64,000 bases of DNA from Serratia grimesii NBRC 13537 (lineage in GTDB: Bacteria; Pseudomonadota; Gammaproteobacteria; Enterobacterales; Enterobacteriaceae). How positions within the stretch are numbered: the first letter of the stretch is position 1; each line of letters begins with the position of its first letter. Of the stretch, positions 9,997 to 19,566 are shown piece by piece. Position numbers and translations under genes: made by a program. The stretch is from NCBI RefSeq assembly GCF_001590905.1, contig NZ_BCTT01000001.1:156314-220313 (forward strand), given 5' to 3'. A model generated the notes under the pieces. It worked only from the letters and a program-made list of their open reading frames with translations. It searched no databases and was not told the DNA's origin.

Positions 9997-10334
9997 AGCG
10001 AAAAGACTCCAAGATAATGTTTTTCTTCATGTTTACCCCGAGTGTTTACGGTCATACATTCCCTGGTTGGGTGAAGACTTTGAACGTAAATCAAACGATG
10101 GAATTTCAGGATTGTACCATTTGATTCATTATAAAGTTAAGGATATGTTGCTTTTTGAGCGGGATTGTTAGACCTGCCTGCGAGCAGAGATGACAGCGGC
10201 GACGTTATTGACGTTATTAAAGGGGCAATGTTGTTTGTGCCACGACTAACATGCTGTATTCACCCGAAATATCACCATTATTATTTGTTGCACGACGTTA
10301 TAATTAGACTAACCCTTATGAGGTATATCAAGTG
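9997..10334. other. Intergenic region upstream of gcd
   Basis: 338 bp that should contain the gcd promoter (minus strand). No specific operator, hairpin or RNA was identified. Confidence 0.4.
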
Positions 10335-10469
10335 ATGGGGAAAGCATTTAATCGTCCATTAATTACCTTTGAAGAAAATTGGCATACCATCTTGTTTTCT
10401 GGATTAAACCAGTTTGCTGGTGAAGAGGTTAATGATTACTTCCTAAGCCCTGATGAAATCAGGGGGTAA
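10335..10469 (+). CDS. Possible 44-residue protein of unknown function
   Basis: A short ORF (MGKAFNRPLITFEE...SPDEIRG) with ordinary protein-like composition, acidic overall, with no membrane segment or known motif. Support is limited: AGG lies about 12 nt before the ATG, which is far, and no neighbour suggests a role. The reading frame stops at TAA and does not resume, so a decayed fragment of a larger gene is an alternative. I do not recognise the sequence. Confidence 0.3.
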   Translation: MGKAFNRPLITFEENWHTILFSGLNQFAGEEVNDYFLSPDEIRG

Positions 10470-10807
10470 TAAGGATGCCAGCCTCTATGTGCAGGTAATA
10501 TACAAAACATCGCTTATATTTTGTGTCATGGATAACTGTGGTGGATTATTTATTCTCTTTTCAGTTTCTTTAGTTACATAAGGTTAGAAAATTGAGTTCA
10601 TTACGTTAATATTAGTATTCCACTATGCAGTGCTTCGATTGATTGGGCGTCATCGTTTTACTGTACTGCATAGTGGTCACTCGTAGTTTAAGATTTATTT
10701 TTCAGAAAAAAATCAACACCCCTCTCTGCGCATAAATAATCGCCATTTAACTTCTTCTTCATTAATTTAATAATACCGTCGCCGATGACATATTTGCGTC
10801 TATCTCT
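10470..10807. other. Intergenic region with a spaced 12-bp inverted repeat
   Basis: 338 bp of AT-rich sequence downstream of the LysR gene (minus strand). Apart from the inverted repeat at 10,620-10,676 (listed separately) nothing was recognised. Confidence 0.4.
10620..10676. repeat. Perfect 12-bp inverted repeat with 33-bp spacer
   Basis: CCACTATGCAGT at 10620-10631 is matched exactly by its reverse complement ACTGCATAGTGG at 10665-10676. The spacer has no obvious coding content. It could fold as a long-loop hairpin, be the termini of a tiny mobile-element remnant, or be a protein binding arrangement. Confidence 0.6.
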
Positions 10808-11740
10808 TCAGATATTTATCACCGAAAAACGTTGTTTAACAACACTCAATACAAATTGCCTCAACCAACGATGAGCGGGATCTGCCTCTAAACGGGGGTG
10901 CCACATCTGTGACACGGTAATTCCTCGGGTTTTTACCGGCAACTCAAAAACATAGAGTGTGGCGCCAGGCTGACCACCCGTGGGGTGATTTAACAGGAAG
11001 GAGGCGGGAACCAGTGCAACCAAGTCGGACGCCTGAGCTACCGCCAGCGCGGCGGGAAAGCCAGGCACCACGGCGGCAATCTTCCGTTCCAAACCTAATG
11101 CAGCCAGCGCTTCATCTACTGGCCCGGTTAATAAACCACGACGCGAGGCAACGACATGACCACAAGCGGCGTACTGTTGGGCGGTAATCTCGGGTTCTTG
11201 CTCAAATGGGTGTCCTTTTCTGACGACAGCAACAAAGCGGTCACGAAATAACGTCTGTAATCGAATTTCTGGCCCCATGTCTCCCAACACGCCAATCTCA
11301 AGATCGACCAATCCTTCGCGCAAATGTCGTGAACTCTTTTCTGGCTTAGGAGCAAAACACAGGCGCACCAAAGGGGCGACTTGTGCAGCCGCGGCGATCA
11401 GCGCTGCACCAAATGCCTCGACAAATCCTTCATTGGCACGCAGGGTGAAGGTGCGATCCAACGCGGCTAAATTCAATTCCGTTGCCGAAGGGCGAAGGAC
11501 CGCGCGAGCCTCAAATACTGCGTTTTGCGTACGCTCACGTATTTCCTCAGCATAAGGAGTTAACACCATATGGCGACCCGCTCGGACCAGTAAAGGATCG
11601 CCAGTGACTGCACGCAGGCGGCTAAGTGTGCGGCTCATTGCTGAGGCGCTTAGTTTAAGGCGGCGTGCAGCACCCGCCACACTGCCCAGGGTAAGAAGCG
11701 CATCGAGAGCAATCAGTAAGTTGAGATCGGGTTCTGTCAT
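10808..11740 (-). CDS. LysR-family transcriptional regulator
   Basis: 310 residues from the ATG at 11740, chosen because AGGA lies 8 nt upstream; the ATG at 11749 overlaps that site. The N-terminal winged helix-turn-helix (LNLLIALDALLTLGSVAGAARRLKLSASAMSRTLSRLR) and the effector-binding domain (from about residue 90) are typical of LysR regulators, of the NodD/NahR-like subgroup by its N-terminus. It is divergent from an SDR gene 137 bp away, the classical arrangement for a LysR regulator and its target. The inducer is unknown. Confidence 0.88.
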   Translation of the reverse strand: MTEPDLNLLIALDALLTLGSVAGAARRLKLSASAMSRTLSRLRAVTGDPLLVRAGRHMVLTPYAEEIRERTQNAVFEARAVLRPSATELNLAALDRTFTLRANEGFVEAFGAALIAAAAQVAPLVRLCFAPKPEKSSRHLREGLVDLEIGVLGDMGPEIRLQTLFRDRFVAVVRKGHPFEQEPEITAQQYAACGHVVASRRGLLTGPVDEALAALGLERKIAAVVPGFPAALAVAQASDLVALVPASFLLNHPTGGQPGATLYVFELPVKTRGITVSQMWHPRLEADPAHRWLRQFVLSVVKQRFSVINI

Positions 11741-11877
11741 GTCTGGCATCCTGAGCTATAAATGAATGTAGGCGTCTGGTGCATGTTATAAGTGCAAATG
11801 CTGCGTCTTCCGCAATCTACTCCGCATAGTTATATTTTCTACACGACAAAACAACAGAAATGCAGAGGAACTGAACA

Positions 11878-12585
11878 ATGGCAACACCGTCTTCACAACA
11901 AAAAACTGTCCTGCTTATCGGTGCTTCCCGTGGTCTGGGGTTTGCCATGGTGGAAGAGTGCTTAAAACGTGGTAACAAAGTGATCGCCACTGGGCGTGCA
12001 TCGTCTAAAGACGCTCTTTACCGTTTGGCTGAAAAGCACCCTGAAAATCTTGAGGTAGAGACCACGGATATCACGGAGCCTGAGCAGGTGAGTGCCTTAC
12101 ATGAACGACTCCGCGATCGGCATGTTGACCTGTTGTTTGTTAATGCAGGCGTTAAAAATGACGATCGTGAAACAATCGCAGACGTCTCGACCGAAGAGTT
12201 CACTCGGGTAATGGTGACCAATGCACTGAGCCCCATGCGTGTCATCGAAACCTTTAAGGACGTGGTCGTTCCTACAGGCACGATTGGCGTAATGTCCTCT
12301 GGTCAAGGGAGCCTAACGAATAACACCAATGGCAAGTTTGAAGTCTATCGGGCCAGCAAATCCGCACTAAATATGCTGATGCGCAGCTATGCGGCACGTA
12401 ACAGTGACGATCCTCGGACTCTGCTGTTGATGGCACCCGGCTGGGTGCGTACTGAATTAGGTGGGTCAGAAGGGCGTCTGAGCATCGAAGAAAGCATTCC
12501 GAATTTGCTCAATACTATCGAAGCGTATCACGGGCGTTCAGGGCTGCATTACCTCGACTATCTGGGCAAAGTTGTGCCTTGGTGA
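11878..12585 (+). CDS. Short-chain dehydrogenase/reductase (SDR)
   Basis: 235 residues with a classical SDR layout: cofactor motif GASRGLG around residues 16-22, DITEPEQV after the third strand, NAG at about 90, the catalytic Ser in MSSGQGS and the YRASK active-site Tyr/Lys. The ATG is preceded by GAGGA at 7-8 nt. NAD(P)(H)-dependent oxidoreductase of unknown substrate; the GRAS segment after strand 2 (ATGRAS) is compatible with NADP(H). Probably regulated by the divergent LysR gene. Confidence 0.85.
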   Translation: MATPSSQQKTVLLIGASRGLGFAMVEECLKRGNKVIATGRASSKDALYRLAEKHPENLEVETTDITEPEQVSALHERLRDRHVDLLFVNAGVKNDDRETIADVSTEEFTRVMVTNALSPMRVIETFKDVVVPTGTIGVMSSGQGSLTNNTNGKFEVYRASKSALNMLMRSYAARNSDDPRTLLLMAPGWVRTELGGSEGRLSIEESIPNLLNTIEAYHGRSGLHYLDYLGKVVPW

Positions 12586-12646
12586 TAGGGAAGCGTCAGC
12601 CCGCCGCCTCGACGTGTGGGGCACGGGTTTATGGGGGCTGGAAAGT

Positions 12647-13534
12647 CTACGGCTGCAGCTCGTTGATAAGAAAGTCGATAAAAACCCTTGTTTTTGCAGG
12701 TAAATGTAATCGTGAGGTATAGACCATATTGACGGCCAGTTTGGGGAGTTCCCAGTCGCTTAAGACGGGGATTAAGCGACCTGATTGCAGATCCTCATGA
12801 ATGACATAGGTGGGTTGGGCCAAAATACCCAGATTTTGCAGTGCGGCACGACGAATAAGAAAACCATCATTGGCTTCAACATAAGGCGTGAGAAATGTGG
12901 TGACTGACTCGTCGCCCCGTTGAAAAACCATTTTATAAGGATCGTTAGCGTAGGAATATAGCAGTAGTTGATGCTCAGCCAGTTCTAACGGGTGATTAGG
13001 GTAACCGTGGTGTTTTAAATATTCAGGTGTTGCGGCTAAAACGCGTTTTGTTTCCGTTAATCTTCGCACAATCAGACTTGTGTCGGGTTCATTTTCTCTG
13101 GTGCGAATAGCGATGTCGATATTATCGTCAATAATGTCGTAATAACGGTTCTCTGCAACGATATCTAAGCGGACATCGGGATAGAGTTGTTTGAACTTAG
13201 GTATTAAAGGGAAAATTAACTGAAGGCAAAGTGATAATGATCCCGTCACGCGTAACACCCCAGCGGGTTGATCTTTACTCGCGGTAACGGCGTCGGTTGC
13301 ATTTTGCATTGCGCTGAGCGCAACTTTGGCATTCTCGTAAAACTGCCTACCGACCTCAGTAACAAATAGCCTACGGGTGCTCCGTTCTATCAATCTTACG
13401 CCGAGTCTATCCTCCAATGCCACCAGGTGGCGGCTTGCTGCCGCGTTCGACAAACTCAGCGCTTCTGCCGCTTTACTGATGCTACCCAACTCGGCAGTTT
13501 TCACAAAAAGCTCATACTCTGTCCAGCGGTCCAT
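12647..13534 (-). CDS. LysR-family transcriptional regulator
   Basis: 295 residues from the ATG at 13534 (MDRWTEYELFVKT), where LysR proteins normally begin and where AAAAAGG lies just upstream. The longer frame up to 13666 would add 44 unlikely residues and overlap the divergent gene. HTH segment LGSISKAAEALSLSNAAASRHLVALEDRLGVRLIERSTRRL is standard, of the AaeR/PecT/CrgA-type subgroup. Divergent from the SnoaL-like gene, which is its most likely target. Confidence 0.9.
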   Translation of the reverse strand: MDRWTEYELFVKTAELGSISKAAEALSLSNAAASRHLVALEDRLGVRLIERSTRRLFVTEVGRQFYENAKVALSAMQNATDAVTASKDQPAGVLRVTGSLSLCLQLIFPLIPKFKQLYPDVRLDIVAENRYYDIIDDNIDIAIRTRENEPDTSLIVRRLTETKRVLAATPEYLKHHGYPNHPLELAEHQLLLYSYANDPYKMVFQRGDESVTTFLTPYVEANDGFLIRRAALQNLGILAQPTYVIHEDLQSGRLIPVLSDWELPKLAVNMVYTSRLHLPAKTRVFIDFLINELQP

Positions 13535-13664
13535 TAGCCTTTTTCCATTGGTGGAAATGTGATTTCCAGAATAAGACTTTTTCAATGCGATTGGAATTGA
13601 CACTATACCTGCAGCCTTATAGCGAAGGTTATCGACGCTGAAGATCACGAATATGGAGCTATAC

Positions 13665-14087
13665 ATGACGGATATTTTACGTGTTGTAAAAGACTATTTT
13701 TCAATATGTGTTGATGGCAAGAATGTAGAACGGGTTTCCGACTTCTTTGCAGATAATGTCGTTATTCACAGACCTGACTGCGCCGCGCCTGTTGTCGGTT
13801 TGGCGCCTTTCAAAACAGCATTGCGCGCGAATGTCACCGATCGCTATGAATCCATTCATACGACGTTTCAAAAGGAAGTTGTCACCTCCGACACTGTTGT
13901 CGTGGCATTAACTCATGTGGCAAAAGGATCTAATAGTTGGCACGGCTTTGATGTCACTGGCAAAGATGTGACCTGGACATCGTTAACTTATTTTCGGTTT
14001 GGTGACGATGGGAAAATTATTGAGGAAATTGTTGAGCGCAATGAGTTGTTTATGGCAAAGCAATTAGGGATTATCGATTACGAATAA
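13665..14087 (+). CDS. SnoaL-like (NTF2-fold) polyketide-cyclase family protein
   Basis: 140 residues. The start at 13665 is favoured over the ATG at 13653 because GGAG sits 7 nt before it. The pattern YFSICVDGKNVERVSDFFADNVVIHRPD, then GLAPFKTAL and VTWTSLTYFRFGDDGKIIEEIVERN is that of small NTF2-fold proteins (SnoaL/ester-cyclase group), which bind or cyclise small hydrophobic compounds. There is no partner enzyme alongside other than the divergent LysR regulator. Specific function unknown. Confidence 0.75.
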   Translation: MTDILRVVKDYFSICVDGKNVERVSDFFADNVVIHRPDCAAPVVGLAPFKTALRANVTDRYESIHTTFQKEVVTSDTVVVALTHVAKGSNSWHGFDVTGKDVTWTSLTYFRFGDDGKIIEEIVERNELFMAKQLGIIDYE

Positions 14088-14109
14088 GGCAGCTTTAGTA
14101 ATAAAAAAA

Positions 14110-14131
14110 CCGATAACGGGAATGTTATCGG
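14110..14131. terminator. Bidirectional terminator between SnoaL-like gene and ddc
   Basis: Perfect 8-bp stem CCGATAAC/GTTATCGG with a 6-nt loop. On the minus strand it is followed by a run of seven T residues (ending the dat-ddc transcript); on the plus strand by CTTTTC. Confidence 0.85.
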
Positions 14132-14155
14132 CTTTTCACTGCGGGTTAGGGCAGA

Positions 14156-15637
14156 TTAGGCGGCAGGCAACTGCTGTGCAGTTTTATCCACTAGCGCCAG
14201 CAGGACTTTGATATCGTCCAGGCTGACCGTTGGGTTTAACAAGGTCATTTTCAGGCAGGTAACGCCATTAAATTCGGTCACCCCAACGTTGGCACGGCCT
14301 GACTCCAGCAACGCATCACCAATCCGCTGGTTCATCAACGCGACTGCTGCGTCGCCGCGCGCAGCCAATGTTTCAGGACGGTAGCGGAACAGTACGCTGG
14401 CCAATTGTGGTTGCATCACCAGTTCCAGCGCCGGTTGGTCACCGATATAGTGTGCAACTTGCTGTGCCAGCGTCACGCCGTGATCGATGATCGCTGCGTA
14501 TTGCTGTTGTCCCAATGCCTCTAATCCCATCCACAGTTTTAAGGCATCAAAACGGCGGGTGGTCTGCAAGGATTTAGAGACCAGGTTAGGCACGCCCTGA
14601 GCTTCGTCAAACTCGGAGTTCAGGTAAGCCGCCTGATAACGCATCAGTTCATAGTGACGGGCCTCTTTCAACAAGAAAGCGCCGCAACTGATGGTTTGGA
14701 AGAATTGTTTATGGAAGTCCAGAGTAATGGAATCCACCAATTCAATACCATCCAGGTAATCACGGTACTTCTCGGAAAGCAGTAACGCACCGCCCCAGGC
14801 TGCATCAACATGCACCCAAATCTGGTGCTCCGCAGCCAATTCTGCAATACCGCGCAGTGGGTCGATCGCCCCGGCATCAGTCGTGCCCGCAGTGGCAACA
14901 ATCGCCAGGATCTGCTCGTCATTGGCCTTGGCTTGCGCCAGTTTTTCGGCCAAATCGTTCAGATCCATTCGGGCGAATTGATCGGTTTTCACCAGCGTGA
15001 CGGATTGATAACCCAGACCGAGCAACGCCATGTTCTTTTGCACAGAGAAATGGGCATTCTCAGAACATAAAACTTTAATCTTACGCAGATTACCCACCAA
15101 GCCATCCTGTTGCACAGAATGGCCTTGTTTGGCGAAGAAAGCATCGCGTGCCAGCATCAGACCCATCAGATTGCTCTGAGTGCCACCACTGGTGAACACG
15201 CCTGCATCGCCAGGCTGATAACCTACCTGGGTGCGCAACCATTCAATCAGCTTCATCTCGATGATGGTGGCTGACGGGCTTTGATCCCAGGAATCCATGC
15301 TTTGGTTGGTGGCGTTAATCAACACCTCAGCAGCTTGGCTAATCACCAGGCTTGGGCAATGCAAATGCGCGACGCACTGTGGGTGATGCACCGACAGGCT
15401 GTCTTTTAAAAAGTACTCAATCGCACGTTCGATTGCCGCCTGGTTACCCAGGCCCTGAGGATTAAAATCAAGCGTAATGCGTTCACGCAGTTCGGCAACG
15501 GTTTTCCCTTGGTACATCTCGGGTTGTTGCAGCCACTGCACTACCGCCTGGCTACTTTGCTCGATCGCTTGCTGGTATGCGTCGGTGCTTTGCGCCGAGG
15601 CTGCCAGAATCGGGTTTAACCGGGACATCGAATTCAC
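14156..15637 (-). CDS. ddc: L-2,4-diaminobutyrate decarboxylase (PLP-dependent)
   Basis: 493 residues, group II PLP decarboxylase. The PLP-lysine motif [12 protein letters not shown], the [13 protein letters not shown] segment with the PLP-binding Asp, and [20 protein letters not shown] are visible. It decarboxylates L-2,4-diaminobutyrate to 1,3-diaminopropane in the cytosol. The start ATG overlaps the dat stop by 4 bp (ATGA), so the two are translationally coupled. The dat-ddc pair is the established 1,3-diaminopropane route of Acinetobacter and several Enterobacterales. No siderophore gene is next to it here. Confidence 0.92.
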   Translation of the reverse strand: MNSMSRLNPILAASAQSTDAYQQAIEQSSQAVVQWLQQPEMYQGKTVAELRERITLDFNPQGLGNQAAIERAIEYFLKDSLSVHHPQCVAHLHCPSLVISQAAEVLINATNQSMDSWDQSPSATIIEMKLIEWLRTQVGYQPGDAGVFTSGGTQSNLMGLMLARDAFFAKQGHSVQQDGLVGNLRKIKVLCSENAHFSVQKNMALLGLGYQSVTLVKTDQFARMDLNDLAEKLAQAKANDEQILAIVATAGTTDAGAIDPLRGIAELAAEHQIWVHVDAAWGGALLLSEKYRDYLDGIELVDSITLDFHKQFFQTISCGAFLLKEARHYELMRYQAAYLNSEFDEAQGVPNLVSKSLQTTRRFDALKLWMGLEALGQQQYAAIIDHGVTLAQQVAHYIGDQPALELVMQPQLASVLFRYRPETLAARGDAAVALMNQRIGDALLESGRANVGVTEFNGVTCLKMTLLNPTVSLDDIKVLLALVDKTAQQLPAA

Positions 15638-17028
15638 TCCATACCTACAGGCTTAACGCCAGCGGCTAACAGGGCCTGTTCAAATTTGTCCAGGAAAATG
15701 CCCAGTTCATCGTTAGAGATCAGCAGGGAAGGTAACAGACGCAGTACGTTACCGTTACGGCCACCACGCTCCAGGATCAAGCCTGCATCGAAGCATTTTT
15801 TCTGCAGCAGAGCAGACAACTGACCGTCAGCCGGGTAGCAACCCATATGATCCTGCGCTTCGTTTGGTTTAACGATTTCCATGCCAATCATTAAGCCCAG
15901 ACCACGCACGTGACCAATCACCGGGTAACGTTTTTGCAGCTCGGCCAGTTTAGCTTTCAGCCATTCACCTTGTGCGGCAACCTTATCCGCAACGTGGTTA
16001 TCTTTAAGATGCTGCAGGGTGGTCAGGCCAGTGGCCATCGCCAACTGGTTACCACGGAAGGTGCCGGTATGGTGGCCAGGCTCCCAGGCGTCAAACTCTT
16101 TCTTGATACCCAATACTGCCAGTGGCAAACCGCCGCCAACGGCTTTGGACATCACAATGATGTCTGGCTCAATGCCTGCGTGTTCGAAAGCGAAGAATTT
16201 ACCCGTGCGGGCAAAACCAGCCTGAACCTCGTCGATGATCAACAGAATGCCGTGTTCCTGAGTGACTTTGCGAATACGTTGCAACCACTCTACAGGGGCC
16301 GGGTTAACGCCACCTTCACCCTGAACGGCTTCCAGAATAACGGCCGCAGGTTTGCGCACGCCGCTTTCGACGTCGTTAATCAGATTTTCGAAATAGTAAG
16401 TCAGTGCTTTAACGCCAGCTTCGCCGCCGATGCCCAGCGGGCAACGGTACTCATGCGGGTAAGGCATAAACTGGACTTCCGGCATCATGCCGTTGATCGC
16501 TTCTTTCGGCGACAGGTTACCTGTTACCGCCAGCGCACCGTGCGTCATGCCGTGATAGCCACCGGAGAAGCTGATCACACCAGAACGGCCGGTGTATTTT
16601 TTTGCCAGTTTCAGTGCGGCTTCTACCGCATCTGCGCCCGATGGGCCACAGAACTGCAGACAATATTCCTGACCCTGTCCTGGCAATAAAGAGAGTAAAT
16701 AAGCTGAGAACTCATCTTTCAACGGTGTTGTCAGATCGAGTGTATGTAACGGCAAGCCGCTGGTAATGACATTTTGGATGCTTTGGAGGACGTCAGGATG
16801 GTTATGACCCAGAGCCAGCGTACCCGCACCAGCCAGGCAATCAAGATATTGATTATTCTCAACATCCGTGATCCACACGCCTTGGGCTTTCGCAATTGCT
16901 AACGGCAATTTGCGGGGGTAACTCCTGACATTCGATTCAAATTCAGCTTGCCTCGCTAAATATGTTTCGTTGTTTACATTTTTTGAACTCACACCTAAAT
17001 TATCAATACGGACTTTATCCGTCATCAT
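15634..17028 (-). CDS. dat: Diaminobutyrate--2-oxoglutarate transaminase
   Basis: 464 residues, class III aminotransferase. Key parts: [15 protein letters not shown], the [23 protein letters not shown] segment, [26 protein letters not shown] with the PLP Asp, and [15 protein letters not shown] with the Schiff-base Lys. It makes L-2,4-diaminobutyrate from aspartate semialdehyde with glutamate as amino donor. First gene of the dat-ddc operon; AGGAG lies 4 nt before the first ATG and 7 before the second (17025), so either may be used. A strong 13-bp hairpin lies about 100 bp upstream. Confidence 0.92.
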   Translation of the reverse strand: MMTDKVRIDNLGVSSKNVNNETYLARQAEFESNVRSYPRKLPLAIAKAQGVWITDVENNQYLDCLAGAGTLALGHNHPDVLQSIQNVITSGLPLHTLDLTTPLKDEFSAYLLSLLPGQGQEYCLQFCGPSGADAVEAALKLAKKYTGRSGVISFSGGYHGMTHGALAVTGNLSPKEAINGMMPEVQFMPYPHEYRCPLGIGGEAGVKALTYYFENLINDVESGVRKPAAVILEAVQGEGGVNPAPVEWLQRIRKVTQEHGILLIIDEVQAGFARTGKFFAFEHAGIEPDIIVMSKAVGGGLPLAVLGIKKEFDAWEPGHHTGTFRGNQLAMATGLTTLQHLKDNHVADKVAAQGEWLKAKLAELQKRYPVIGHVRGLGLMIGMEIVKPNEAQDHMGCYPADGQLSALLQKKCFDAGLILERGGRNGNVLRLLPSLLISNDELGIFLDKFEQALLAAGVKPVGME

Positions 17029-17633
17029 ATCTCTCCTACAACTGGGGGTATCGATACCGCCCGAGTTGAATTATTGAATGCAACAATTAACTACCGTGAG
17101 AAAAACGCGCCCAATATATGGCTTTTTACCCCCCGGCTCAATAGTTATTTAGCCGGGGGGTAATTATTGTTTTTTCGATAAAAATCAATAAATTGGTGCT
17201 TTATTAGCCAATAATGCCACCGTATGGACGTAACGGGAAAGTTGACAAGGCACGTATTGCGCCCGCAATAAAAGTAGGGGTACTAACCCAATGCACTTAT
17301 TTTGCTGACAATTTTCTGATCGTAGCCAGGTTTACGCTTGGGTGTTTTTTAAGCAATAACTTATTATAAATAAATCGTTGCTTAGAAATTAAGCGAATTT
17401 AGGATGGCATAACCATAGTAAACGGGTGGTTATTGTCGTTAAATCTAAAATATAGGGGGTTTTATTGATGTTTTGTCTGCATGATTAATTCTTCTCCTGA
17501 GTCAGTAAAACCAGCAGAACCGTCTAAGCTGAATGAAATAAGTCAGTTACGGTGCGGTGTTAAGCCATTAAGGGTAACGGCTAGCCATGCAGGTTGTGAA
17601 TCAGCATCGCCCAGTAATAAGCCGGAGTAACCT
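17029..17633. other. 605-bp divergent intergenic region upstream of dat
   Basis: This region separates the divergent dat-ddc operon and the diguanylate cyclase gene, so it should hold both promoters. The only clear element is the 13-bp GC-rich hairpin at 17126-17163. No coding potential was seen. Confidence 0.5.
17126..17163. repeat. 13-bp perfect GC-rich inverted repeat in the dat leader region
   Basis: TTACCCCCCGGCT at 17126-17138 pairs perfectly with AGCCGGGGGGTAA at 17151-17163 around a 12-nt loop. On the plus strand a T-rich tract (TTATTGTTTTTT) follows, as in a terminator; on the minus strand AAAAAG follows, 98 bp before the dat start. It may be an attenuator, an mRNA-stabilising leader hairpin or an isolated terminator. 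Confidence 0.65.
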
Positions 17634-19508
17634 ATGTACGAACCCTGTTTTCCAGAAAATGAAACCGAACGGCTATCGGTTCTGCATTCACTGAACATAC
17701 TGGACACGAATTCAGTAGAGAAATTAGACCGGCTCACGCGCCTGGCCGCCAAATATTTTGGCGTCAGTATTGCCCTGATTTCGTTAATCGATCGCGAGCG
17801 CCAATGGTTCCTTTCTCGCTCGGGCCTGGAGGCACGGGAAACCCCACGCAATATTTCGTTTTGCGGTCACGCCATTTTGCAGCGTGACGCGTTGGTGGTG
17901 CCGGATACTGCGGTTGACCCGCGTTTCTTTGACAACCCCTTGGTCACCGGCGGGCCCAAGATCGGTTTTTATGCCGGGCAACCCTTGTTGTCACTGGACG
18001 GTCTGCCGTTAGGCACCTTATGCATTATCGACGGTCACCCACAGGCGTTCTCCTCAGAGATGGTGCATGATTTACGCGATTTTGCCGCCGTTATCGAAGA
18101 GTATTTGCACAGTATTGAGCGTGATATCTATACCGAGAGTCTGAAATCAAACCTGCAACGTACCGAAGCCCTGTTTGAGCAGACCTTTGCACAGGCGGCA
18201 GTGGGCATGGCTCTGGTCTCGCTGGAGGGATATTGGCTACGGGTGAACCCGCGGATCTGTGAAATGCTGGGATATTCTGAGAGAGAATTGCTGGATCGCA
18301 CCTTCCAAGACATCACCTATCGCGAAGACCTGCACACTGATCTCGGGCTGTTGAAACAACTGTTAGCCAATGAAATAGACACCTATTCGATGGAAAAGCG
18401 CTATATCCGCGCTGATGGTTCAACAATTTGGGTTCAACTAACGGTGTCGCTCAATCGTTTGCCGAATGGAGAGCCTCATCATTTTATCTCGGTCATTGTC
18501 GATATCAGCGAGCGTAAAGCGGCCGAGGCCGACCTCTATGCACTGCAACATGAGCTGGAAGACAGGGTAGTGACACGTACCCGTGAGTTGAATTTTGCCG
18601 TCAATAAACTCAATCATGAGATTGCCAATCGGGCACTCACCGAGCTGCAACTGAGTAGTGAGAAAGAACGCCTGCGGGCCATTACCGATAATATGCCGGC
18701 CTTGATCAGTCAGATTGACGTCAATGAGCGTTATCTGTTCGCCAACAGTGCTTACAAAAGCTGGTTTGGTCTGGATGAATCTCAGCTCAACACGATGACC
18801 GTACAGGCATTTATGGGCGACGAGGCTTATGCCGTAGCCAGACCGATGATCGAGCGGGCGTTACAGGGGGAAACCGTCAGCTTTGAGAATGAGCTGCAAA
18901 CGCGCCAGGGGACAGCGATCATTCATACCACCCTGGTACCCAGTGAAACCCAGGGCTTCTATATTCTGTCCATGGATATTACCGAGCTTAAACGTTTGCA
19001 GCGGCGGTTAGAATACGACGTCTCTCATGACATGCTGACCGGGCTAACCAATCGGCGGGCTTTCCTGCTCCGGTTAGGCGCAACGCTGCAGGCTTGTTGC
19101 CCACAGCAGCAGATGGCGTTGTTGTTTATCGATCTTGATGGTTTCAAAATGCTTAACGACAGCTTTGGCCATGATTTCGGCGATCTTATTCTGAAAACCT
19201 TTGCAGAATTGCTCAATGCCTGTGCCGGGCCTCATCACAGCGTTTCACGCCTCGCCGGTGATGAGTTTACGGTTATCCTCTGGCCTTTGGCACACCCACA
19301 ACTGCAGGTCAGTGCCTTTTGCGAAAGTGTACTGGTCAAGCTGGCGGCAATGGAAAGAGTCGGCAATCAAAAAGTGAATCTCTCCGCCAGTATCGGTGCA
19401 GCCATTACTTCTGGCGGTGATATTACCGCCGAGGCCCTGCTGACCAAAGCGGACGATGCCATGTATCGAGCAAAATCCGCAGGTAAGGGGACCTATATTA
19501 TCCGTTAA
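17634..19508 (+). CDS. GAF-PAS-PAS-GGDEF diguanylate cyclase
   Basis: 624 residues. A GAF domain covers about 20-160 (with the FCGHAIL and LGTLCIID pieces), PAS domains about 170-295 and 345-450, a probable coiled coil about 300-348, and a GGDEF domain about 455-622. The signature is AGDEF at 541-545, a variant usually still active, preceded by DLDGFKMLNDSFGHDFGD. It is expected to make c-di-GMP in response to a small ligand or redox signal. No upstream RxxD inhibitory site is evident. SD GGAG lies 8 nt before the ATG. Single-gene unit. Confidence 0.9.
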   Translation: MYEPCFPENETERLSVLHSLNILDTNSVEKLDRLTRLAAKYFGVSIALISLIDRERQWFLSRSGLEARETPRNISFCGHAILQRDALVVPDTAVDPRFFDNPLVTGGPKIGFYAGQPLLSLDGLPLGTLCIIDGHPQAFSSEMVHDLRDFAAVIEEYLHSIERDIYTESLKSNLQRTEALFEQTFAQAAVGMALVSLEGYWLRVNPRICEMLGYSERELLDRTFQDITYREDLHTDLGLLKQLLANEIDTYSMEKRYIRADGSTIWVQLTVSLNRLPNGEPHHFISVIVDISERKAAEADLYALQHELEDRVVTRTRELNFAVNKLNHEIANRALTELQLSSEKERLRAITDNMPALISQIDVNERYLFANSAYKSWFGLDESQLNTMTVQAFMGDEAYAVARPMIERALQGETVSFENELQTRQGTAIIHTTLVPSETQGFYILSMDITELKRLQRRLEYDVSHDMLTGLTNRRAFLLRLGATLQACCPQQQMALLFIDLDGFKMLNDSFGHDFGDLILKTFAELLNACAGPHHSVSRLAGDEFTVILWPLAHPQLQVSAFCESVLVKLAAMERVGNQKVNLSASIGAAITSGGDITAEALLTKADDAMYRAKSAGKGTYIIR

Positions 19509-19525
19509 TCAGAGTCCACGCTGGT

Positions 19526-19555
19526 GGCAGCCCAAACCAGGATAGTTGGGCTGCC
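19526..19555. terminator. Bidirectional terminator-like hairpin
   Basis: Perfect 10-bp stem GGCAGCCCAA/TTGGGCTGCC with a 10-nt loop, between the stops of the convergent diguanylate cyclase and nickel-transporter genes. No long T tract. Confidence 0.6.
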
Positions 19556-19566
19556 GATAATGGGGA

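Noticed and set aside
15910..16689. 259-codon plus-strand ORF opposite dat
   Set aside because: Shadow of the aminotransferase gene; no start signal and no recognisable product.
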